13,733 bases of DNA from assembly GCA_913050545.1 (NCBI GenBank), contig CAJWZY010000025.1:1-13733 (forward strand). The letters run 5' to 3'. Positions 1-7,071 of this stretch are shown here, piece after piece. This DNA comes from an uncultured bacterium. Lineage in GTDB: Bacteria > Planctomycetota > UBA8108. Under the pieces are notes generated by a model. The model had not been told where the DNA came from and made no database searches. It saw nothing but the letters and a program-made list of their open reading frames with translations. Position 1 is the stretch's first letter, and every line of letters begins with the position of its first letter. Made by a program: the position numbers and the translations under genes.

Positions 1-68
1 AAGCCGCTGAAGAAGAGGCGACCGGGAATATTGATGAGCCTGAATCTGCCGAGGCAGATACCCAGTAA
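1..68 (+). CDS. nusA: C-terminal tail of an upstream gene, probably NusA (partial)
   Basis: An open frame enters from the left edge (first full codon at position 3) and stops at TAA 66-68. The 21 visible residues are strongly acidic (AAEEEATGNIDEPESAEADTQ is 21 residues; its key feature is E/D clusters with no basic residue). The sequence alone does not identify it. The assignment rests on the conserved nusA-infB order in bacteria, and acidic C-terminal tails are common on NusA. NusA is the RNA polymerase elongation, pausing and antitermination factor. The gap to infB is 81 bases with no clear terminator, so co-transcription is likely. Another small gene of this operon could sit here instead. 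Confidence 0.55.
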   Translation, partial: AAEEEATGNIDEPESAEADTQ

Positions 69-134
69 ACGAAACCAGCCAGGTCCGGCTCCTGTTACGG
101 CCGAACCGGCATACTCAGTGATCTGAAGAGCGTC

Positions 135-142
135 AGGAAGGA
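135..142 (+). promoter_or_regulatory. Ribosome binding site that decides the infB TTG start
   Basis: AGGAAGGA lies 7 bases before TTG at 150-152. There is no ATG or GTG in frame between this TTG and the upstream region, and translation from TTG gives the standard IF2 N-terminus (GVRIFTLAKEL after the initiator). The next in-frame ATG is residue 14, inside the IF2_N helix. The TTG start is therefore well supported. Confidence 0.8.
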
Positions 143-149
143 CGGTCCC

Positions 150-2354
150 TTGGGAGTTAGAATTTTCACCCTTGCTAAAGAACTCGATATGAGTAGCAAG
201 GATCTCATCACCTTCCTGAAAACCCAGGGACATAAGGTTGCCAGCCATATGTCCTCGATCGATGACCCGGTCGCGAAGATCCTCCGTGATCGCTTGAAGC
301 CCAAAAGTGCCGAAGCTCCAGCGGCTGTAAAAACCGCCGCCAAGGCAAAAACCGGGCAGAGCTCCACGACCACGAAGACTGGCGTCGGCGCCAAAAGCAG
401 CGGAGAAAAACCAGCTGGGGAGCAGGGTGGGCGGAAGAAAAAGGTCCGGCGTTTCTTTCCAACGAACGAATACTCAGCAGGTGGCGGCGGTAGATTTTCC
501 AGCAAGAACCGAAAATCAAATCGAAGAGGCGGTGGAGATCCGGCAGAGCGGAGGAGGCCCGCAGAGTTCAAAGCTCCTGAGAAAATCGAGGTCTCCGTCC
601 CACTGGCCCTGAAAGATCTCTCGTCCACGCTGGGGATGAAGGCGCAGGTTCTTATCAAGACCCTCTTCAAGCTCGGCAAGCCTGTCACCATCAACGACTT
701 CCTCGATGAGAATCTCGTCCTTGAGGTCTGCATGGATATCGGCACCGAGGTCGAGTTCAAGAAAAAAGAAGAAAGCCAGGAAGAGCTGCTCAAGCTGATA
801 GAAGACGAGGTCACTGATGAGGCGAACCTCGTCTCCAAGGCTCCAGTCGTGACCTTTCTCGGCCATGTCGATCACGGAAAAACCTCTCTGCTCGACAAGA
901 TCCGCGAAACCCAGGTCACCTCCCGTGAACATGGAGGAATCACCCAGCACCTTGGCGCCTATCGTGTCGAAAAGGGAGATGTCCGGGTGACCTTCATCGA
1001 TACCCCCGGGCATAAAGCCTTCACTGAGATGCGGGCCAGGGGAGCCAATGTCACCGATGTGGCAGTGCTGGTTGTCGCCGCGGATGATGGGCCCATGCCC
1101 CAGACAGAAGAAGCGATCAATCATGCCCGCGCTGCAGAGGTGCCCATTATCGTCGCTATCAACAAGGTCGACCTCGCCAGCGCGAACCCGCAAAGATGCA
1201 AAGAGCAACTCTCCGGGCTCGGACTCAACCCGGTGGAATGGGGTGGCGATACGGAAATGGTAGAAGTCTCTGCCCAGACTGGAGATGGTCTCGACAACCT
1301 CCTGGAGGTTCTCAGCCTGGAATCAGAAATACTCGAGCTCAAGGCTAACCCGGAAAGATCGGCGATTGGAGTCGTGCTGGAAGCCGAAGCGACCACCCAC
1401 CGGGGAGTTCTCACCACAGCCCTGATCAAGGACGGGTCATTGAAGCTCGGTGACAGTGTGCTCGCCGGGGCGAGCTACGGCCGTGTCAAGGATCTCCTGA
1501 TCAACGGCTCGGAACAGGTCAATGCAGCCGGTCCTTCCATGCCCGTCACCCTCGTCGGGCTGAACTCCGTTCCCGATGCAGGCGAGAAGCTGTATGTGCT
1601 CGAATCTGAAAAACAGGCGCGCCAGATTGCTGATTCGAGAGCGAGAAGCCGACGGGAGCTGGAGCAGGCTGAGAAATCAAGCGGTAAGAGACGATCCCTC
1701 ATCGACCTGGTCGAGAAGACCTCCACCGGCGAGACCACGGAACTCAACCTGATTCTGAAAGCCGATGTACGCGGCTCGATTGAAGCCTTGCGAAGCTCGC
1801 TGGTAAGTCTTTCCACCGATGAGGTAAAAGTCGAAATCATCCATACCGGCGTAGGCGCGGTCAGCCAGGAAGACGTCCAGTTGGCATCCGCCTCCGATGC
1901 GGTCATCATCGGCTTCCACGTCGTGGCCGACGATCGAGCGCGCGTCGTGGCAGAGGAAAACGGCATCGAGATCCGACACTACAAGGTTATCTACGAAGCG
2001 GTGGATGACATCCATGCCGCCATGGAGGAGCGGCTTGCTCCAGAAGAGATTGAAGAATTTCATGGAGAAGCAGAAATCCGGGAGGTATTCAAAGCTTCCA
2101 AGCTCGGCAACATTGCCGGTTGCTACGTCAAAACCGGCAAGATCCTCCGTAACGACAAGATCCGCCTGGTTCGAAACGATGTAGAAATCCACGAGGGCTC
2201 CATCGCAAACCTCAAGCGTATGAAAGACGACGCCAAGGAGGTCAAGGAAGGCTTCGAGTGCGGAATTAAGTTGAAGAACTACGAGGACATCAAAAAAGAC
2301 GACCTGATTCGAGCCTACGCGATCGTTCACAAGGCTCGTACCCTCGAGAAGTGA
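150..2354 (+). CDS. infB: Translation initiation factor IF-2
   Basis: Translational GTPase that brings initiator fMet-tRNA to the 30S subunit and promotes 50S joining. The protein has 734 residues. An IF2_N-type segment covers about 1-50, then a basic low-complexity linker rich in K, A and G (about 50-145), then a second IF2_N-like segment (about 147-205). The G domain follows, with all motifs intact: G1 GHVDHGKT (238-245), the G2 region GGITQH (262-267), G3 DTPGH (284-288), G4 NKVD (338-341) and G5 SAQ (374-376). The remaining half carries the second beta-barrel, the IF2 domain 3 region and the C-terminal fMet-tRNA-binding barrel, ending in RTLEK. Its length is typical for IF2 forms with a short N-terminal region. 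It sits between the probable nusA tail and rbfA, 35 bases before rbfA, as in the conserved nusA-infB-rbfA cluster. No truncation or frameshift was seen. Confidence 0.98.
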   Translation: MGVRIFTLAKELDMSSKDLITFLKTQGHKVASHMSSIDDPVAKILRDRLKPKSAEAPAAVKTAAKAKTGQSSTTTKTGVGAKSSGEKPAGEQGGRKKKVRRFFPTNEYSAGGGGRFSSKNRKSNRRGGGDPAERRRPAEFKAPEKIEVSVPLALKDLSSTLGMKAQVLIKTLFKLGKPVTINDFLDENLVLEVCMDIGTEVEFKKKEESQEELLKLIEDEVTDEANLVSKAPVVTFLGHVDHGKTSLLDKIRETQVTSREHGGITQHLGAYRVEKGDVRVTFIDTPGHKAFTEMRARGANVTDVAVLVVAADDGPMPQTEEAINHARAAEVPIIVAINKVDLASANPQRCKEQLSGLGLNPVEWGGDTEMVEVSAQTGDGLDNLLEVLSLESEILELKANPERSAIGVVLEAEATTHRGVLTTALIKDGSLKLGDSVLAGASYGRVKDLLINGSEQVNAAGPSMPVTLVGLNSVPDAGEKLYVLESEKQARQIADSRARSRRELEQAEKSSGKRRSLIDLVEKTSTGETTELNLILKADVRGSIEALRSSLVSLSTDEVKVEIIHTGVGAVSQEDVQLASASDAVIIGFHVVADDRARVVAEENGIEIRHYKVIYEAVDDIHAAMEERLAPEEIEEFHGEAEIREVFKASKLGNIAGCYVKTGKILRNDKIRLVRNDVEIHEGSIANLKRMKDDAKEVKEGFECGIKLKNYEDIKKDDLIRAYAIVHKARTLEK

Positions 2355-2389
2355 TCCGGCAGCCCTGGTCGAATCCGCAAACCACTTAA

Positions 2390-2785
2390 ATGCCCCCCCG
2401 CCACTCCCAGAAAATAGCCAGCCGGATCAAGTTCCTGGTCAGTCACGTTGTACAGCAGGAATTGAACGATCCACGCCTTGGGTTTATTACGATCCTCGAC
2501 GTTGAGATGACCTCAGATCTTCGCGAGGCGAAAATCTACTTCTCCGTTCTGGGCCCTCGGGCCGAGCAGTCGAAATCCCTCCAGGCGATTGAATCATCCT
2601 GTGGCTTCATCCAGAGGCGAGTCGGAAAGAATCTCAAGCTCCGGAACACCCCTGTTCTCAGGTTCGTCCTCGACGACACCGATGACAGGGTGTCCAGGAT
2701 CGAAGAGATCCTGGCACAGCACCGCGAACCCGGAGAGGAACCGGATCCGGAGGCAACCTCCAGCGAGGAAGAGGAAACCGACTGA
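2390..2785 (+). CDS. rbfA: 30S ribosome-binding factor A
   Basis: Small KH-like protein that binds the 30S subunit and helps 16S rRNA maturation, also linked to cold adaptation. The 131-residue product shows the family pattern: an N-terminal basic helix (RHSQKIASRIKFLVSHVVQQEL), the signature NDPRLGFITILDVEMTSDLREAKIYFSVLG (residues about 26-55), then RRVGKNLKLRNTPVLRFVLDD and a helix ending in an acidic tail rich in E and D. It begins with ATG 35 bases after the infB stop; the bases just before it (CCACTTAA) contain no Shine-Dalgarno sequence, so translation may depend on coupling to infB. The expected later members of this cluster (truB, rpsO) do not follow: a gene on the opposite strand abuts the stop codon directly. 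Confidence 0.95.
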   Translation: MPPRHSQKIASRIKFLVSHVVQQELNDPRLGFITILDVEMTSDLREAKIYFSVLGPRAEQSKSLQAIESSCGFIQRRVGKNLKLRNTPVLRFVLDDTDDRVSRIEEILAQHREPGEEPDPEATSSEEEETD

Positions 2786-3898
2786 TCAGGTTTCCAGCCG
2801 ATTCCTCCCGCCGTTTTTTGCTTTGTAGAGCGCCTCGTCAGCACGCCGCAAAAGCGACTCCACCTCGACCTCACCCGGCAGAAGACTGGCTGCTCCGAGA
2901 CTCACGGTAACCGCCACCCCAGCCCCGGGAGTCCCGCCTCCTGAGAGGTCGAATCGGCAGTCCGTCAGCTCGCTGATCAGCTTCCTGGCCGCCGAGCTGG
3001 TCATCTCCAGGTCCGTCTCGGGAAGTAACCACACAAACTCATCTCCCCCGTACCGGCCGATCACATCGGTGTTTCGAATGTTGCGCCGAAACAAGGAGCC
3101 GAGCTCTCGTAGCAGGCTGTCGCCCGCCAGGTGGCCGTGCTCATCATTGATTTCCTTGAACTTATCAATATCAATGAAGACGAGAGAGAGAGGCCGGTCA
3201 TAACGGCAGGCCCGCTTCACCTCATCCTTGACCCGCTGGAGAAAATAGCTCCTGTTATAGACTCCGGTGAGAACATCTACTGTCGACTGGCGTTTGAGCT
3301 CACGGTTCAAACGCAGGTTGTCGATGAGCATCGCGATGACCTCGCCGATGCGCGAAACCATGTCGCGCCTCCACTCCAGGAAGGAATCCAGTCCGGCGAA
3401 AAGGGTGTTTTCCCGCTCATGCTGAACCACCTCCAGGAGGCCGAGCAGTCTTCCCCTGCTGCGCAGCTCCACCATCAGCTCGTTGCCGCTACCCCCGCCT
3501 GGCTCACCAGGCTCACGGGCTGCGGCCAGCCAGTGTGCGTAGCGGTTATCCCCATCGAGCGGAAATATCTTCTTGCCACGCTCCAGGGTGGAACAGGCTG
3601 TATGCAGGATGTCCTCTTCAAGGACGAGGAGGCTCGCGTCCCGAAACCCCATACCGTCATCAGAGGTCAGAACCTTCACCGCCTCGCTGAACAGCTCCGA
3701 TTCTTTCTCTATATCAAGCAGGCGGGTCGTCAGATCGAGGGTGGACTTGATTTTTTCATTCAGCTCGTACATCCGCAGGGAAGACTGCAATGCCTTCACC
3801 GCACGGTGCTTCTGCAGCTGCGCCTGCTCTTTCCAGTCATTGGAACCCGGGCGCAATCCACCCAGATCACTTGCTGAAACGGTACCCTGTTTGCTCAT
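2786..3898 (-). CDS. GGDEF diguanylate cyclase with N-terminal GAF-like region
   Basis: Probable cytoplasmic enzyme making cyclic di-GMP from two GTP. I chose ATG at 3898 (370 residues) because an AGGA lies 6 bases before it; a TTG 7 codons upstream is possible but has no better site. Residues 20-65 are predicted helix/coiled coil. Residues about 65-200 look like a GAF-type sensor fold (ASLLVLEEDILHTACS, then ELRSRGRLLGLLEVVQ), a weak call. Residues about 205-370 are a GGDEF domain: DVLTGVYNRSYF (208-219), FIDIDKFKEINDEHGHLAGD (241-260), GGDEF at 284-288, and VTVSLGAASL then ADEALYKAKNGGRNR at the end. An inhibitory-site motif RxxD (RNTD, 275-278) lies exactly five residues before GGDEF, so product feedback inhibition is likely. 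No transmembrane segment or signal peptide is visible. The signal it senses is unknown. Confidence 0.92.
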   Translation of the reverse strand: MSKQGTVSASDLGGLRPGSNDWKEQAQLQKHRAVKALQSSLRMYELNEKIKSTLDLTTRLLDIEKESELFSEAVKVLTSDDGMGFRDASLLVLEEDILHTACSTLERGKKIFPLDGDNRYAHWLAAAREPGEPGGGSGNELMVELRSRGRLLGLLEVVQHERENTLFAGLDSFLEWRRDMVSRIGEVIAMLIDNLRLNRELKRQSTVDVLTGVYNRSYFLQRVKDEVKRACRYDRPLSLVFIDIDKFKEINDEHGHLAGDSLLRELGSLFRRNIRNTDVIGRYGGDEFVWLLPETDLEMTSSAARKLISELTDCRFDLSGGGTPGAGVAVTVSLGAASLLPGEVEVESLLRRADEALYKAKNGGRNRLET

Positions 3899-3938
3899 TT
3901 TCAGTCCTGCCCAGATCAACTGCCAGTTCCCCCCGGAA

Positions 3939-3944
3939 AGTATA
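3939..3944 (-). promoter_or_regulatory. Possible -10 element for the GGDEF gene
   Basis: On the minus strand this reads TATACT, a 5/6 match to TATAAT, about 40 bases before the chosen ATG at 3898. I could not find a good -35 hexamer at 16-18 bases, so the call is weak. Confidence 0.3.
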
Positions 3945-3992
3945 CAACACGCTTACCAATGCCGCAGCAGACACCAAATAAGTGCCTGAAAC

Positions 3993-4021
3993 TTGGAGAG
4001 AAGCCGGTGAAATGCTATAAG
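3993..4021 (+). promoter_or_regulatory. Promoter of the XdhC-family gene (extended -10), possibly leaderless
   Basis: TTGGAG (3993-3998) is followed by a 17-base spacer and TATAAG (4016-4021), the latter preceded by TG one base upstream (TGCTATAAG, extended -10). The predicted transcription start is about 4028, next to the ATG at 4029. No Shine-Dalgarno sequence precedes that ATG, which agrees with a leaderless mRNA. Confidence 0.5.
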
Positions 4022-4028
4022 TAGCCTG

Positions 4029-4853
4029 ATGTCAGATATTTACAAGGCGATATCAAAACTACTCTCGGAGGGCCACAGAGGTGCACTGGCAACCGTTATC
4101 GGGGCCAGCGGCTCCACGCCAGGCAAGGAATCTGCCAAGATGCTTGTGCGCGAAGATGGCACCACAGTCGGCACTATTGGCGGAGGCTGCACCGAGGCGG
4201 ATGTCTGGGCACTGGCAAGGGAGGCTATCGAAAAAGATTGCCCGATCCGTAAAAGCTTTGAGCTCTCAGCGAGAACTGCCGGGGAAGAAGGACTCGCCTG
4301 TGGCGGAGTGGTTGAAATCTTCATCGAACCGCTGGGAAGTCCCGTGGTGCACATCTTCGGCGCAGGGCATATAGCCCGGCAGCTGGTTCCCCTCGTCGAG
4401 CTGGTTGGAATGAAATGCGTCATCGTCGATGACCGCCCACAATTTGCCGACTCAGAACACTTCCCACCAGCCAGCCATGTGCTGGTCTCTGACTTTGAAG
4501 ACTGCTTTGAAAAGCTCTCGATTACCCCGGCCAGCTTCATCGTTATTGTCACCAGGGGCCACAAATACGATCAGCTGGTTCTTTCAAAAGCTGTCCGGAC
4601 CCAGGCCGGCTACATCGGGCTCATCGGAAGCAAACCGAAGATCGCAGGGATCTATAAAACTCTCCGCGAGGAGGGTGTCACACAGGAAGAGCTCGATGAG
4701 ATTCACGCTCCGATCGGGATCGATATAGGCAGCAGGACACCTGAAGAGATCGCCATAAGCATCGCCGCGGAGCTGATTGCCCATCGTCGAAAGGCCTACC
4801 TCAAGGGCAATAACAGGCGGCTGGGAAAGGCCGGGCGGTCAACCACCTACTGA
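4029..4853 (+). CDS. XdhC/CoxI-family molybdoenzyme maturation protein
   Basis: The 274-residue protein has both parts of the XdhC/CoxI family. The N-terminal XdhC_CoxI domain (about 8-100) contains GASGSTPGKESAKMLV (25-40), DGTTVGTIGGGCTEADVW (43-60) and the conserved CGGVVEIFIEPL (91-102). The C-terminal Rossmann domain has a dinucleotide-type loop GAGHIA (111-116), VDDRPQFAD (133-141), GYIGLIGSKPK (194-204) and HAPIGIDIGSRTPEEIAISIAAEL (226-249). Known members bind molybdenum cofactor and help insert a sulfurated form into xanthine dehydrogenase-type or CO dehydrogenase-type enzymes. None of those enzymes, nor a cofactor-synthesis gene, lies in this window, so the client cannot be named. 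Length and motifs look intact. The gene is a single unit between a divergent GGDEF gene and a convergent protease gene 44 bases beyond its stop. Confidence 0.9.
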   Translation: MSDIYKAISKLLSEGHRGALATVIGASGSTPGKESAKMLVREDGTTVGTIGGGCTEADVWALAREAIEKDCPIRKSFELSARTAGEEGLACGGVVEIFIEPLGSPVVHIFGAGHIARQLVPLVELVGMKCVIVDDRPQFADSEHFPPASHVLVSDFEDCFEKLSITPASFIVIVTRGHKYDQLVLSKAVRTQAGYIGLIGSKPKIAGIYKTLREEGVTQEELDEIHAPIGIDIGSRTPEEIAISIAAELIAHRRKAYLKGNNRRLGKAGRSTTY

Positions 4854-4897
4854 GGGAGGGAACCTGCAGCTCCGGAATCGCACACCCGTCAGCCGAC

Positions 4898-6847
4898 CTA
4901 GTTGAATACTGGAGCGGAAAAGGCTGCGGCAATCCGGATACCCAGCGAACCACTCTTCACGGGGAGCTCGATTCTTTTGCCCATGCGTTCGATAACCAAC
5001 AGGATGTTTTCAGCATCCTGCCGACGCGCGACCTCCACTGCCACACGAAGTGCCGTACGGGTCGTGATCGACTGGCCGTTATAACTCAGAACCACATCGT
5101 TGACCTGCACTCCTGCCTTCGCGGCCCGGGAACCAGCCTCAACCCGGGCAATCCTGATCCGGAGCAGAGCCAGCTTCGCCCTCTCCGAAGCGATATCTAG
5201 CTCATCGCCGGCTTCTCTCCCGGTGAAGGGCGCTGTGTCGCCGCCCTCCCGCAGGGCCTTGCGTCGCAGAACCTCTCTCACTGCCCGGTAGCAGTTGATG
5301 AGTCCATGTCCGGTTTGAGCATCCACTCCTGGTGCTGCCACATCGGTGGCTGTCGCCGTGATAACCTCCTTCAGATCCCAGGGAAGCAGATCCGGGTCAG
5401 CCGAGAGCATCAATGCAATCGCTCCACAAAACATGGGCCCGGCAAATGAGTTGCCGTTCAGGCCTGCATTCATCACCGACCCATCCCGCCTCAGAAACGG
5501 CAGCCCCATGTTGAAAGCACAGACCTCTGGCTTCTGAACCAATCCCTCGCGGTAATGCTCAGTTTCCCATTTCACAGGCCCCTGGCTCGAGAACGGGGTC
5601 CGGCTGAAATCGCGTTGTACACCTGCAGCCGCAAAAACCACCTCCGGGATGTCCTCAGGAACACGCATCTGCACAGGCACCTGCTCTGACTCGGCGAAAT
5701 TACCTGCGCCGGAAACAAAAAACACCCCACACAGGGAACCCTGCTCCATGACCTTGCGCCAGTGAGAGCGGTACTCGCCCAGCCGGGGAATCGAAAAACT
5801 CATGCTGTAGGTGTCGGCCCCCTGCTCGACAGCCCATTGCACAGCTCTCTCGAACCGTCCCCCGCCAATCACTCCTGCCCACCTCGCCTGCGGGGCAATT
5901 CCGAACTCATATTCCTTACCGGGAACCCCACGGCCACAAATAATAGCCGCGCACATAAACCCATGCATCCACCGAGGCGAAGATGACCTCAAGGACACCG
6001 GAACACTTGTCAAGCGAGCCGTATCTGCATCGAAATTGAACCCGTGGTAATCATCCACGAAGCCATTGCGGTCATCATCGAGACCGTTTGCCGGAACCTC
6101 TCCCGGATTGCGGTAGAGATTACCCTCGAGGTTCTCTGAGAATACGAAGGAAAAATCGTGGACCACGTTGAGGGTCCCCAGCCCGGTGATACCAAGCTCC
6201 TTCCACGTCCGGTCCGCCTGCAAAGAACGGATATACCAGGGATGCTTGTAGCGCTTCGGATCAAATGGCGTTTGCTGTGACCCGGGAAAACCGGGAGCAA
6301 CAGCCCCGGGAGGAGGCCGGTTGACAGGCCGGCTCGCAGCCGCAAAGACCTTCTTCACGCCCGGAATGGACCGCAGGCTCTGCAGGTTTTCCTGCACGGT
6401 GAGGCAGGAAAACCCGTTCACAATCCAGTGAGGCTCCACCTGGCTGATCTTTCCCTCATCAACGAGCTCGTCGATGCGGGCCTCGGCCTGTTTCCAGGAC
6501 CGGCCATGAATTGCCTGCAGGGTTTTCACCACAACCTTACGAAGTTCCCTCCGCTTGCCCCCGGCAAATTCTTTTGCCCTGCGCCGGTAGGCTTCACCAT
6601 CGCCAAGCAGCTGATCCTCAAACCAGACCGTTACCCTGCTGCGCCTTGCCCGGCGAAAACGCAGCTTGAAGGCCGGGTCCAGCCAGATCCCCTCACCCGC
6701 CAGCTTCTCTGTCTTCAGCAGGCCATCGGCTAAGGGTGGAATACTCCTGACCTGGGTCTCCTCAGCACCGCAGCCATCCGAACCGGATAAACAGACGACT
6801 CCAGCGAGGAAACAGGAAAAAAACAGCCTGGAAGTTTTTTCACTCAT
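4898..6847 (-). CDS. Exported S8 subtilisin-like serine protease with C-terminal PDZ domain
   Basis: The 649-residue product starts with a charged N-region and a hydrophobic stretch (about 8-21), a probable Sec signal; the nearby cysteines do not fit a lipobox. Residues about 35-175 are a pro-region-like segment. The peptidase domain (about 200-530) carries the triad: Asp231 (NVVHDFSF), His295 (MHGFMCAAIICG) and Ser467 (GNSFAGPMFCGAIAL), plus the oxyanion Asn383 (SGAGNF). An acidic loop LDDDRNGFVDD (256-266) resembles Ca-binding loops seen in many bacterial subtilases. Motif surroundings are divergent (HGFMC instead of HGTHV; GNSFAG instead of GTSMAA), but the residues themselves are present. 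Residues about 560-630 form a PDZ-like domain (VEAGSRAAKAGVQVNDVVLSYNGQSI). It probably acts in the periplasm or outside the cell; the substrate is unknown. The start ATG has only a weak ribosome binding site. No partner gene is adjacent: it is convergent with the XdhC-family gene and divergent from the HhH gene. Confidence 0.92.
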   Translation of the reverse strand: MSEKTSRLFFSCFLAGVVCLSGSDGCGAEETQVRSIPPLADGLLKTEKLAGEGIWLDPAFKLRFRRARRSRVTVWFEDQLLGDGEAYRRRAKEFAGGKRRELRKVVVKTLQAIHGRSWKQAEARIDELVDEGKISQVEPHWIVNGFSCLTVQENLQSLRSIPGVKKVFAAASRPVNRPPPGAVAPGFPGSQQTPFDPKRYKHPWYIRSLQADRTWKELGITGLGTLNVVHDFSFVFSENLEGNLYRNPGEVPANGLDDDRNGFVDDYHGFNFDADTARLTSVPVSLRSSSPRWMHGFMCAAIICGRGVPGKEYEFGIAPQARWAGVIGGGRFERAVQWAVEQGADTYSMSFSIPRLGEYRSHWRKVMEQGSLCGVFFVSGAGNFAESEQVPVQMRVPEDIPEVVFAAAGVQRDFSRTPFSSQGPVKWETEHYREGLVQKPEVCAFNMGLPFLRRDGSVMNAGLNGNSFAGPMFCGAIALMLSADPDLLPWDLKEVITATATDVAAPGVDAQTGHGLINCYRAVREVLRRKALREGGDTAPFTGREAGDELDIASERAKLALLRIRIARVEAGSRAAKAGVQVNDVVLSYNGQSITTRTALRVAVEVARRQDAENILLVIERMGKRIELPVKSGSLGIRIAAAFSAPVFN

Positions 6848-6890
6848 TGCGCTCTACCTGCCCCCCCACCAATCCCGAGGGCAGCTCCAA

Positions 6891-6910
6891 CTGCAGAACT
6901 CTGCAGAAGC
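6891..6910. repeat. Short tandem repeat CTGCAGAA, 10-base period, in divergent promoter region
   Basis: CTGCAGAA occurs at 6891-6898 and again at 6901-6908, one DNA turn apart, between the divergent protease and HhH genes and about 46 bases before the -10 of the rightward promoter. Each copy contains the palindrome CTGCAG. It could be an operator, but two short copies may also arise by chance. Confidence 0.35.
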
Positions 6911-6925
6911 TGGTTTGAACAGGTT

Positions 6926-6954
6926 TTGATGCATTCCAAAGCAAATAGTATAAT
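6926..6954 (+). promoter_or_regulatory. Sigma-70-type promoter of the HhH-protein gene
   Basis: TTGATG (6926-6931, 4/6 match to TTGACA) is separated by 17 bases from a perfect TATAAT (6949-6954). The predicted start is near 6961, giving a 5' leader of about 110 bases before GTG at 7072. This is the best housekeeping-type promoter in the window. Confidence 0.65.
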
Positions 6955-7027
6955 CCAGCCTTCCCCTTATGGGATTCTTGAAGACGTCCGGGACAGGAAA
7001 CTACAACTCCTTTCAATTTAACACTTT

Positions 7028-7057
7028 GGGGAATCCAATTCCCCTTTTCTTCTTTTT
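7028..7057 (+). terminator. Intrinsic terminator in the leader of the HhH gene (candidate attenuator)
   Basis: GGGGAAT (7028-7034) and ATTCCCC (7038-7044) form a perfect 7-bp stem with a 3-base loop CCA, followed at once by a T-rich run (7045-7057, 11 T in 13 bases). It acts in the + direction only; the reverse strand has no T-run after the hairpin. It lies after the promoter at 6926-6954 and ends 3 bases before the GGAG of the HhH gene. Because no + strand gene ends nearby (the last is at 4853), it fits a conditional terminator better than an ordinary gene-end terminator. An upstream segment GGATTCTT (6972-6979) can pair with GGGAATCC (7029-7036), two of these as G-U pairs, as an alternative fold. 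Confidence 0.6.
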
Positions 7058-7071
7058 GTGGAGAAGTTCGG

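Noticed and set aside
516..1208. Long antisense open frames inside infB
   Set aside because: infB has every GTPase motif on the + strand; these frames are shadows of it.
3896..3919. TTG start for the GGDEF protein seven codons upstream
   Set aside because: The ATG at 3898 has a well-spaced AGGA; the extra residues add no conserved sequence.
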